Shown here piece after piece: positions 1 to 5,363 of a DNA stretch of 5,462 nucleotides. The translations under genes were made by a program, and so were the position numbers. The stretch is from Pseudomonadota bacterium (GTDB taxonomy: Bacteria; Pseudomonadota; Alphaproteobacteria; Rhizobiales; Beijerinckiaceae), in NCBI GenBank assembly GCA_023386115.1, contig JAEWKL010000929.1, positions 1-5,462 on the forward strand, read 5' to 3'. Positions within the stretch are counted from its first letter, which is position 1; each line of letters opens with the position of its first letter. The notes under the pieces were generated by a model. The model saw nothing but the letters and a program-made list of their open reading frames with translations. It was not told the DNA's origin and made no database searches.

Positions 1-506
1 TCCGCATCGAGCAGGGCGTGGCGCCGGAAGGCCTCCAGGATCTTGCTCCGGACCGCGCCGGGACGGACCTCCGGCCGGACCTCGATCAGGTTCGACACCC
101 CGACGACGCCGGACAGCTTGCGCACCGCCGCCTCTGCGCCGGCCATCTGATACTGCCAGGGCACGGCGCCGGTCAGCGTGATCCAGCCCTTGGCGACCCG
201 GACCTGAATGGCGTCCTTCGGCAGGTGCACCGACCAGTCGATGATCGCCAGCGCCCGCGCGGCGATCTGGTCGTCCATCACCGTCTTGGCCTGCGGGAAG
301 CGGACCTCGATCTCCTGGGCGATGGCGCGCACGCCCTTCACGCGGCGCACCGCGCGCTCGGCCGCGACCTGCTCGGCGTAGCTGCCGACATGGCCGGTCA
401 GGGTGACGACGCCCTCCGAGACGGCGACGCCGATCTCGGCCGCGTCGAGGCTGGGGTCGAAGTCGAGCTCGTCGAGGACGTCGCGGCGCAGATCCTTGTC
501 GGTCAT
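1..506 (-). CDS. BON-domain protein (OsmY-like), 3' end beyond window
   Basis: This reading frame starts at 506 and is open to the window edge, giving 168 residues with no stop. Two BON domains are visible, at about residues 3-69 and 78-145, each with the family pattern of a short helix, a G-x-V-T/I-T-L-T-G strand turn (VTLTGHV near 34-40, ITLTGAV near 108-114) and a V-x-x-V-x-G-V helix end. A third BON domain seems to begin near residue 150, so the full protein is probably about 210-220 residues. BON proteins such as OsmY act at the envelope and are thought to bind phospholipid in osmotic or envelope stress. I see no signal peptide at this start, so the location is unsure. The start has a GGGAG ribosome site 7 nt upstream; an in-frame ATG at 524 would add six residues. 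It is the last visible gene of a likely operon with the zeta-type gene and the FixK-type regulator. Confidence 0.88.
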   Translation of the reverse strand, partial: MTDKDLRRDVLDELDFDPSLDAAEIGVAVSEGVVTLTGHVGSYAEQVAAERAVRRVKGVRAIAQEIEVRFPQAKTVMDDQIAARALAIIDWSVHLPKDAIQVRVAKGWITLTGAVPWQYQMAGAEAAVRKLSGVVGVSNLIEVRPEVRPGAVRSKILEAFRRHALLDA

Positions 507-526
507 GGCATGGCTCCCGATCATTC

Positions 527-580
527 GACCACCTTCGTGGAGATGACCACCTTCGTGGAGATGACCACCTTCGTGGAGAT
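527..580. repeat. Three perfect 18-bp tandem repeats
   Basis: The unit GACCACCTTCGTGGAGAT is present three times with no mismatch, at 527-544, 545-562 and 563-580. It fills most of the 84-bp gap between the zeta-type stop and the BON start. Each unit contains CCAC-N4-GTGG, so the minus-strand transcript could form three small 4-bp stem-loops. Each also carries an AAGGTGG stretch on the minus strand that resembles a ribosome binding site. The 18-bp length keeps the downstream reading phase whatever the copy number. Confidence 0.95.
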
Positions 581-590
581 CTTGGGCGGG

Positions 591-935
591 CTACGGGGAC
601 GAGCCTTGATCCAGCGCAAAGCCGACACGGCTCTCCGCCCGGGCGAGCCCGGCGCAACGCTGCATCTCCCGGCGCAGCACGGAGACCGGCTCGTCGGTCC
701 CCGCCGCCGCGAGTTCCACAGCCAGGCGCGCCAGGAGCGCTTCGTCGTCGAGGGGGACGGTCTGGGCGACGAAGGTATCGGTGAAGTGCGAGGCCGCGTC
801 GGGGCCGAGCGCCATCCGCTCGCAGGCCCAGCGCGCCAGGAGCCGGTTGCGCCGGGCGCGCTCCTGGAAGCGCCTGTCTTCCTCGTGCACGAACTGCCGC
901 TCGAAGGCCTGCTCGCGTTCGTCGAACGTCGTCAT
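591..935 (-). CDS. F1-ATPase zeta-type inhibitor (DUF1476 family)
   Basis: This 114-residue protein matches the alphaproteobacterial ATPase inhibitor zeta family. Its start, MTTFDEREQAFERQFVHEED, is the charged N-terminal segment that in Paracoccus zeta enters F1-ATPase and blocks ATP hydrolysis. The family core A-R-R-N-x-L-L-x-x-W-A follows at about residues 27-37, then a helical C-terminal bundle. The length fits the family (about 105-110) with a slightly longer tail. The start at 935 has a strong GGGGAGG site 5 nt upstream; a longer start at 1010 would add 25 unrelated residues and overlap the upstream gene. It lies 43 bp after a FixK-type regulator and before a BON gene, so it is probably co-transcribed with them. 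That context suggests a stress- or oxygen-controlled paralogue rather than the housekeeping copy, which is inference. Confidence 0.88.
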   Translation of the reverse strand: MTTFDEREQAFERQFVHEEDRRFQERARRNRLLARWACERMALGPDAASHFTDTFVAQTVPLDDEALLARLAVELAAAGTDEPVSVLRREMQRCAGLARAESRVGFALDQGSSP

Positions 936-978
936 GGCAACCTCCCCTCTCGTTTCGTCCGTGTGACGGCTGGGCCGC

Positions 979-1671
979 TCAATCCTCGACGAGCCGATGC
1001 ATCCGGCCACGGCGCAGGCTGACTTTGCGTCCGCCGGTGCGCAGGAGTGCCCCCTCGGCTTCCAGCTGGGAGATGGTGCGTGAGACGGTCTCGATGGTCA
1101 GCCCGAGATAGTCGGCGATGTCGCGGCGGGTCATGGGAAGGTCGAAGGTGCCGGCCCCGCCCAGCCGCAGGTCGACGTCGAGCAGGAAGGCGGCGACGCG
1201 CTCCAGCGCCGAGCGCCGCCCGAGCAGCAGCATGTGGTCTTGCGCCTGGCGGAGGGAGCGGGTCGCCAGACTCCAGAGCTGGCAGGCGACCTCCGCCCGA
1301 TGGGTGGCGATCCGCTCGATCTGGCGCCGCTTGAAGATCATGACCCGGGTGCCGGACAGGGCCTCGGCGGTGTGCCGGTGAGCCTCGCCCGGCTCGAAGC
1401 CGAACAGGTCGCCAGGCAGGTGAAAGCCGGTGATCTGGCGCCGGCCGTCGCTCAGTACCTTGTGGGTGCGGACGGCGCCCTGCACCACCCGGTAGACGCT
1501 CTCGGCCTCCTCGCCCTCGCCGAAGATCTCCTCCTCGCGGTCGTAAGCGGCAGGTGTGCCGATGAGTTCGGGGCAGGCGGCGAAGAGGCCGGCGCCGTCG
1601 CCGGCCGTCACCGACGCGCGGAAGCCCACGACCGCACGTGAGGCAGGGGGCAGGACCATCTCTCGCGACAT
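979..1671 (-). CDS. Crp/Fnr-family regulator, FixK type
   Basis: This 230-residue protein has an N-terminal cyclic-nucleotide-like beta-roll (about 27-115), a long dimer helix (about 118-150) and a winged helix-turn-helix (about 178-225). The recognition helix reads ETVSRTISQLE. Its E-x-x-S-R set (Glu194, Ser197, Arg198) is the FNR/FixK signature that reads TTGA-type half sites. Only two cysteines are present (about 33 and 130), so it lacks the four-cysteine Fe-S cluster of FNR and is more like FixK, which does not sense oxygen itself. I prefer the ATG at 1671, which has AGGAG 7 nt upstream (1679-1683). ATGs at 1674 and 1686 are possible, but 1686 would lie upstream of that ribosome site. It is probably the first gene of an operon with the zeta-type and BON genes. 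The exact orthologue (fixK or another FNR-like gene) cannot be told from sequence alone. Confidence 0.9.
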   Translation of the reverse strand: MSREMVLPPASRAVVGFRASVTAGDGAGLFAACPELIGTPAAYDREEEIFGEGEEAESVYRVVQGAVRTHKVLSDGRRQITGFHLPGDLFGFEPGEAHRHTAEALSGTRVMIFKRRQIERIATHRAEVACQLWSLATRSLRQAQDHMLLLGRRSALERVAAFLLDVDLRLGGAGTFDLPMTRRDIADYLGLTIETVSRTISQLEAEGALLRTGGRKVSLRRGRMHRLVED

Positions 1672-1930
1672 CATTCCGCTCCTCATCTCGTCGAACGAGG
1701 GCGAGAGTGGTCGGAATATTGTCCTGCGGAAATTCCGGCCAGGCGCTTAAGAGGATCTGCTTAAGGGTTATTACGTAGGCGCGAACAGCGAAGCCGCGAC
1801 AGGCCCCACCCCCGGAAGCCTCGCCCCGCGTTGCACGTTGTTTTCCATCGGGCCGGCGCCGGGCGACAGGGCGCGGAACGGGTCGTGGCCTCTCGGCATT
1901 CGCCCGGTCGGTCTCAGTGGCCCGCGACGA
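1672..1930. other. Gene-free gap between the two regulators
   Basis: No convincing gene or clear terminator is seen here. The part nearest the FixK-type gene is less GC-rich than its surroundings and probably contains its promoter. It holds two CTTAAG palindromes (1746-1751 and 1760-1765), a CGGAAATTCCG near-palindrome (1727-1737) and a related CGGAATATT (1712-1720). A CCGGCGCCGG palindrome lies at 1853-1862 but has no T-run after it on either strand. I found no good TTGA-N6-TCAA box. Confidence 0.6.
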
Positions 1931-2716
1931 TCACTCCCCAACGGCAGAGCTGACTGTCGCGGCCGCGAAGAGCTGCGGGGCCGGCTCAGGGCTCGCGTCG
2001 TCCTCCGGTCGGGCGCGGCACAGGTAGCTGCCGTCGAACTGGGCAACGCTCCGCAGGGCGGAGAAATCGGGAATGATGAGCTGCTGACGTTTCAACGTGA
2101 TCAGGCCCGAGGTGCGCAACTCCTGCAAGGTGCGGTTCACGTGGACGGTCGACAGGCCGACCGTCTCGCCGATCTCCTCCTGCGTCAGCGGAAGAGTACA
2201 GCTATTCTGATCAGCAAGTCCGGCCGCACGCATGCGGGTGATGATCTCGCAGAGCAGATGGGCAACGCGCTCCCGGGCCGTGCGCAGACCGACATTCGCC
2301 GTCCATTCCCGCTGGATGGCGGCAGTGGCGAGCATGTCGAGCCAGAATGCGCGCGCGATGGCAGGCGACCTCTCCATCGCCGCCAGAACGTCCTCCCCGT
2401 CGATTCTCGCAACGCGGACGGACGTCAGTGCCCGGACCGAATAATTGATGACGTTCGGAAAGACGAGGGGCGTGCTGCACACATCGCCGGGGATCAGGTA
2501 GGCGATGATCTGCCGGCGTCCGTCCTCGAGCTGTTTGTAGCAGCAAGCCCACCCTTCGAGGATCACGCTGACCTGCCGGAGCGCGGCGCCCTCCTCCATC
2601 ATGTCCTGATCGACACGGAACCACGCAACGTCTCGGATGAGCCGCCGCAGCAACTCCCTGTCGTTCGCCGAGAGGCCGACGCAGTGATCGAGCTTGCGGA
2701 TGAGGTGGTGTGGCAT
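1931..2716 (-). CDS. Crp/Fnr-family transcription regulator
   Basis: This 261-residue protein has a cyclic-nucleotide-like sensor domain (about 15-115, including ILEGWACCYKQLEDGRRQI and the turn IPGDV), a dimer helix (about 115-150) and a Crp-type winged helix-turn-helix (about 150-215). The HTH core is TQEEIGETVGLSTVHVNRTL (about 178-197). The recognition helix lacks the E-x-x-S-R set of the neighbouring regulator, so its DNA target is probably different. There is a non-domain tail of about 45 residues rich in Ala, Pro and acidic residues. Cysteines are scattered (12, 58, 59, 80, 156, 173, 233) and do not form the FNR cluster pattern. The start at 2716 has a modest GAGG site 6 nt upstream. 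It is close to a large group of Crp/Fnr regulators common in Hyphomicrobiales, whose effectors are mostly unknown. A weak FNR-like box lies just upstream of the gene. Confidence 0.9.
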   Translation of the reverse strand: MPHHLIRKLDHCVGLSANDRELLRRLIRDVAWFRVDQDMMEEGAALRQVSVILEGWACCYKQLEDGRRQIIAYLIPGDVCSTPLVFPNVINYSVRALTSVRVARIDGEDVLAAMERSPAIARAFWLDMLATAAIQREWTANVGLRTARERVAHLLCEIITRMRAAGLADQNSCTLPLTQEEIGETVGLSTVHVNRTLQELRTSGLITLKRQQLIIPDFSALRSVAQFDGSYLCRARPEDDASPEPAPQLFAAATVSSAVGE

Positions 2717-2752
2717 GACCGGCCTCGATGGTGCGCCGGGAGATTGTGTGTC

Positions 2753-2772
2753 TCAACGTATCCCCGCGTTGA
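2753..2772. promoter_or_regulatory. Inverted repeat upstream of Crp/Fnr gene
   Basis: TCAACG (2753-2758) and CGTTGA (2767-2772) are perfect 6-bp arms separated by 8 bp. The site is 37-56 bp before the start of the 1931-2716 regulator, where an operator would be expected. The spacing does not fit the Crp or FNR consensus, so the binding protein is unknown. Confidence 0.35.
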
Positions 2773-2782
2773 TCTCGGACAA
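2769..2782 (-). promoter_or_regulatory. Degenerate FNR/FixK-like box upstream of Crp/Fnr gene
   Basis: On the minus strand this reads TTGTC-CGAG-ATCAA, against TTGAY-N4-RTCAA: one half is perfect and the other has one mismatch. It is centred about 60 bp before the start codon of the 1931-2716 regulator. The best -10-like hexamer, CACAAT (2744-2749), would put the box near -38.5 instead of the ideal -41.5, so it is only a candidate. Confidence 0.35.
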
Positions 2783-2791
2783 ATTCTCCAT

Positions 2792-2811
2792 CCTGACCGA
2801 TCTCCGTCAGG
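2792..2811. promoter_or_regulatory. Second inverted repeat upstream of Crp/Fnr gene
   Basis: CCTGAC (2792-2797) and GTCAGG (2806-2811) are perfect 6-bp arms with an 8-bp spacer. The centre lies 39 bp from that of the first inverted repeat, and the spacer has the same length. No T-run follows on either strand, so an operator is more likely than a terminator. Confidence 0.3.
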
Positions 2812-2844
2812 TGACTCCGTTCGGGATGGCCGAGCCGCGGACGG

Positions 2845-3329
2845 TCATTCGCGGTCGAAAAGCCGATGGTATCGAGGCAAATGCCCTCGGGATGAGGGCT
2901 GTCGGGGCCACTGCAATCTCAAGCGACATAACGCAGACAGGCCGGCGGTACTCGATGGATGCGAACTCGTCGTCGCTTCGCTGCGCGCAACGCCGCGATC
3001 GGATTGCGCCGGATCAAGGCGCCCGGCCCGGCGCCCGTCAGGCTTGGCCTCCAGCCGGAGCGGGGAAAGCGGGTCCTGCCCTCCCGGGATCACCACGATG
3101 GATACCATGGATCCGGCCTCGCGCAGGCGGCGGATGAGGTCGAGGCATTGATGCCGGGCATGCGGATGTCGGTCAGGACACAGCCCGTGACCAGTGTCGC
3201 GAGACGCTCCAGCAGGTCGGTCCCACTCTCGTAGAGGCGCACGGCGAAGCCGGCGGTCCCGAGCAGGAAAGCGAGAGAGTCCCGCATGGCGGGGCCGTCG
3301 TCCACCACGTGCACCAGCTCAAGCCCCAT
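2845..3329 (-). pseudogene. Frameshifted FixJ-type response regulator (receiver remnant)
   Basis: The frame from 3329 encodes the first two thirds of a receiver domain: VHVVDD with the acidic pair Asp10/Asp11, then VLTDIRMPG with the phospho-acceptor Asp54. Near 3145-3147 one base appears to be missing. The original frame then runs into nonsense and stops at 3090. The next frame picks up LDLIRRLREAGSMVSIVV, exactly where a receiver should continue, and stays open to 2845. Even after this correction the protein is damaged: VIPGGQD stands where VITGHGD is expected (conserved Thr lost), no clear Lys-Pro motif follows, and no LuxR-type DNA-binding domain is seen in any frame. The start overlaps the upstream kinase-like gene by 11 bp (ATGGGGCTTGA) and has AGGGG 6 nt before it, typical of a coupled kinase-regulator pair. 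I judge it non-functional; a sequencing error could explain the frameshift but not the decayed second half. Confidence 0.75.
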
Positions 3330-4125
3330 GGCGCACCCCTTGGCCCGGTCCCCCATGGTCCGGCTCAACTTGCCGCACCGCCGGCAAGGTCAGCCGGAAG
3401 GTCGCGCCACCGGCCTCGTTGCGCTCGACCTCCAGCCGCCCGCCATGTGCCTCGCTGATGGTGCGGCAGATCGAGAGCCCGAGGCCCATGCCGCCCGGCT
3501 TGGTGCTGACGAAGGGCTGGAACAGGCGCTCAACCACCTCGTCGGCAATCCCGGGCCCCATATCCGAGACGGCGATCTCGACCCTGTCAGGGGTGAGGAG
3601 CCGCGTAGCAATGCCGAGTTCACGGCGCGGGCCCTGCGCCATGGCCTCGCGGGCGTTGCGGATCAGGTTGATCAGGACCTGCTGGATCTGCACCCGGTCG
3701 GCGAGGACCGAGCCGACCCGGCGGTCGAGCGCGAGATGCAGGACGACGCCCTGCTCGCGGGCGCCGACCATGGCGAGCGCGCAGGCATCCTCGATCAGCC
3801 GCACGACCGGCTCGACGCGCCGCTCGGTCTCGCCCCGGGCGACGAAGTCGCGCAGCCGGCGGATGATCTGGCCGGCGCGCAGCGCCCGCTCGGCGAGCGT
3901 GACGTGGCCCGTCGCCCGCACGAAGGCGCGGAAGCGGGCGTTCGTGACCGGCGTCCGGTCGATCCAGAAGCCGTCGACAGTGACGCGGTGGACTGGCGCC
4001 TCCTCGGGGTCGTGACGATCCGAGCCCATGCGGAAGGTCGCGCCCGGCAGGAAGACCATCTCCTCGCGGACCATGTCCTCCCCTGCCGGCGTACCGGGGC
4101 GGTCGGGATGGGTCGCGCGCGACAT
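3319..4125 (-). CDS. Chimeric gene: formylglycine-generating enzyme start fused to FixL-type kinase end
   Basis: The 268-residue frame joins two unrelated families. Residues about 22-76 (MVFLPGATFRMGSD, then VDGFWIDRTPVTN and FVRATGHVT) are the N-terminus of a formylglycine-generating/sulfatase-modifying enzyme. Residues about 77-252 are the end of a FixL-type histidine kinase: the tail of the dimer domain (ALRAGQIIRRLRDFVARGET), the N box (NLIRNAREAM, 153-162), G1 (DMGPGI, 188-193), the F box (LFQPFVSTK) and G2 (GGMGLGLSI, 211-219). Missing are the FGE catalytic core with its cysteines, the kinase sensor domain and the H box with its phospho-acceptor His. The start at 4125 has GAGGAG 6 nt upstream and follows aqpZ by 46 bp. 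The likely origin is a deletion between an FGE gene and a fixL-like gene. ATP binding could survive, but autophosphorylation cannot occur in the normal way. It may be best regarded as a pseudogene. Confidence 0.85.
   Translation of the reverse strand: MSRATHPDRPGTPAGEDMVREEMVFLPGATFRMGSDRHDPEEAPVHRVTVDGFWIDRTPVTNARFRAFVRATGHVTLAERALRAGQIIRRLRDFVARGETERRVEPVVRLIEDACALAMVGAREQGVVLHLALDRRVGSVLADRVQIQQVLINLIRNAREAMAQGPRRELGIATRLLTPDRVEIAVSDMGPGIADEVVERLFQPFVSTKPGGMGLGLSICRTISEAHGGRLEVERNEAGGATFRLTLPAVRQVEPDHGGPGQGVRHGA
3893..3902. other. Fusion junction inside the chimeric gene
   Basis: The protein changes from FGE-like to kinase-like at about residues 76-79, between GHVT and ERALRAG. The residues Leu-Ala-Glu would suit either parent, because FGE proteins often have GHVTxAE and FixL-type kinases have AExALRAG. 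The exact breakpoint is therefore hidden by a few bases of possible shared sequence. Confidence 0.65.
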
Positions 4126-4171
4126 CGCTCGCTCCTCGGCATCGGTGATCTCGGTCGTGCTCGACCGGCTG

Positions 4172-4906
4172 TCACTCCGCCGGGGCGGGCGGCGCCATCC
4201 CGGCGACCTGAACCGGGGGCTCCTCGCTCATCGCGCGATACAGGACGCCGCCGAGGACCCCGCCAACGATCGGCGCGACCCAGAACAGCCAGAGCTGCGC
4301 GAGTGCCCATCCACCCACGAACACGGCCGGGCCGGTCGAGCGGGCCGGGTTGACCGAGAGGTTGGTGATCGGGATGCCGACGAGGTGGACGAGGGTCAGG
4401 CAGAGCCCGATCGCCAGCGGCGCGAAGCCGACCGGCGCCTTGCCGTGGGTCGCCCCCATGATGACGAACAGGAACATCATGGTCAGCACCACCTCGGCAA
4501 GGAGGCACGACATCAGGGAATACTGCCCGGGCGAGTGCTCGCCGTAGCCGTTGGCCGCAAACCCCTTGGCGAGGTCGAAGCCGGGTGCCCCCACTGCGAT
4601 GGCGTAGAGCAAAGCCGCCGCGACGAGGCCGCCGGCGACTTGCGAAACCACGTAGGGCGCGATGTCGTGGGCGGGAAACCGGCCTCCGGCCGCGAGGCCG
4701 CAGGTCACCGCCGGGTTGAGGTGGCAGCCGGAGATGTGGCCGATGGCGTAGGCCATGGTGACGACGGTGAGGCCGAAAGCGAGCGCGACGCCGACAAAGC
4801 CGATCCCGACCTGCGGAAAACCGGCGGCGATGACGGCGCTGCCGCAGCCGGCGAAGGTGAGCCAGAAGGTGCCGATCCCCTCGGCGGCGCATTTGCGGAT
4901 GTCCAT
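4172..4906 (-). CDS. aqpZ: Aquaporin Z, water channel
   Basis: This 244-residue inner-membrane channel carries water across the membrane. It has the six-helix, two-half-helix MIP fold with both signature motifs: HLNPAVT (Asn64-Pro65-Ala66) and SVNPARS (Asn186-Pro187-Ala188). The selectivity filter shows Phe44, His174 and Arg189, which fits a water-selective aquaporin, not a glycerol channel. The fourth filter position, Thr183 in E. coli AqpZ, is Leu here. GHISGCHLNP and NGYGEHSPGQYS closely follow AqpZ proteins. Length is near the usual ~230, with a Pro/Ala-rich C-terminal tail (about 229-244). The start at 4906 has GGGAGG 5 nt upstream; the frame is open further back to about 5260, but that part has no aquaporin character. 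An FNR-like box lies upstream, and the chimeric kinase gene follows 46 bp downstream, probably on the same transcript. Confidence 0.96.
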   Translation of the reverse strand: MDIRKCAAEGIGTFWLTFAGCGSAVIAAGFPQVGIGFVGVALAFGLTVVTMAYAIGHISGCHLNPAVTCGLAAGGRFPAHDIAPYVVSQVAGGLVAAALLYAIAVGAPGFDLAKGFAANGYGEHSPGQYSLMSCLLAEVVLTMMFLFVIMGATHGKAPVGFAPLAIGLCLTLVHLVGIPITNLSVNPARSTGPAVFVGGWALAQLWLFWVAPIVGGVLGGVLYRAMSEEPPVQVAGMAPPAPAE

Positions 4907-4983
4907 GGCGGCCTCCCTCGAACGGGTGGGCCGGTCGCGGAGCGCGGCGGATGACGATGCAGCCTGTCGCCCGCGACCGTCGT

Positions 4984-5032
4984 GATCGGCATGGTAGGAG
5001 AGGACCGGCTTGGCAGGTTTGAGATAGGTCAA
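4984..5032 (-). promoter_or_regulatory. Predicted FNR/FixK-type (class II) promoter of aqpZ
   Basis: The box at 5019-5032 reads TTGAC-CTAT-CTCAA on the minus strand, nine of ten half-site positions of TTGAY-N4-RTCAA. A -10-like TACCAT lies at 4991-4996. This gives a start near 4984 and places the box centre at -41.5, the classic position for FNR-type activation. The leader to aqpZ would be about 78 nt. The prediction fits a locus with two Crp/Fnr-type regulators, one of them with the FNR recognition helix. Confidence 0.55.
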
Positions 5033-5280
5033 TGCACGGCCGCAGGATGTCGGGTCGCGCCGCGTCCGCATGAGGGAGCCGGGCCGCGTGGAGCGTCGTT
5101 GCGCGTCCCTGAAACGTCGATGGTGAGGGGGGCGGAGGGGGCAGCGGGCCCCGTGCTCGCCGAGCGCACCTCGCGCTCCGACGAGGTCGCGCAAGCCGCT
5201 TCCCGCATTCGAGAGCACGAGGGTCCTCAGGAGCGCGATGCCGCCGAGTGCCCAGGCCACAGCCGTCGCTAAGCATCATT

Positions 5281-5305
5281 CGCCGAAGTGGTCACCGGTT
5301 CGGCG
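5281..5305. repeat. Stem-loop with 7-bp stem
   Basis: CGCCGAA (5281-5287) pairs perfectly with TTCGGCG (5299-5305) around an 11-nt loop that itself contains GGT-C-ACC. There is no T-run after it on either strand, so it is not a standard terminator. It could be an operator or an RNA structure. Confidence 0.5.
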
Positions 5306-5318
5306 GCGAAAATGAAGC

Positions 5319-5363
5319 AAAAACAAGGATCTAAGCAGAGTTGCCCCGTGCAACTCTGCTTAG
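5319..5363 (-). terminator. 14-bp perfect hairpin, possible leftward terminator
   Basis: CTAAGCAGAGTTGC (5331-5344) and GCAACTCTGCTTAG (5350-5363) form a perfect 14-bp stem with a 5-nt loop. On the minus strand a run of five T (5323-5319) follows after seven bases, and more T-rich sequence after that. This fits a terminator for a gene entering from the right edge, although the stem is only half GC and the T-run is not adjacent. An element end or a regulator site is the alternative. Confidence 0.5.

Larger units (their letters stand above)
4907..5330. other. Gene-free stretch upstream of aqpZ
   Basis: Frames are open on both strands because of the high GC content, but their translations are Arg/Pro/Ser-rich and match no family I recognise. 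The aqpZ frame extends upstream to about 5260 (start of this part: VAWALGGIALLRTLVLSNAG), which could be a decayed small membrane protein, but I cannot support it. The stretch holds the aqpZ promoter region, a G-rich run at about 5126-5146 and the stem-loop at 5281-5305. Confidence 0.55.

Noticed and set aside
527..580. CRISPR array
   Set aside because: The 18-bp units are directly adjacent with no spacers and no cas gene is nearby.
18..1022. Plus-strand open frame of 334 codons across the BON and zeta-type genes
   Set aside because: It is antisense to two genes with strong family matches; its Thr-Thr-Phe-Val-Glu-Met repeat is only the plus-strand reading of the 18-bp units.
1756..1763. TCTGCTTA shared with the hairpin arm at 5355-5362
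   Set aside because: An 8-bp match over this length is expected by chance, and the surrounding bases do not support a common element.
1853..1862. CCGGCGCCGG palindrome as terminator of the Crp/Fnr gene
   Set aside because: It has no loop space and no T-run after it; short GC palindromes are common in DNA of this composition.
1838..3151. Long plus-strand open frame of 437 codons
   Set aside because: It runs opposite the Crp/Fnr gene and the receiver remnant, which have clear family motifs. Its own translation is low in recognisable domains and typical of the antisense of GC-rich genes.
4907..5260. N-terminal extension of the aquaporin to about 5260
   Set aside because: The extra ~118 residues are Arg-rich and unlike any aquaporin, whereas the ATG at 4906 has a strong ribosome site and aligns with AqpZ.
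3795..5279. Minus-strand open frame of 494 codons
   Set aside because: It overlaps aqpZ and the chimeric gene in another frame, and its translation is Arg/Pro-rich without any domain.
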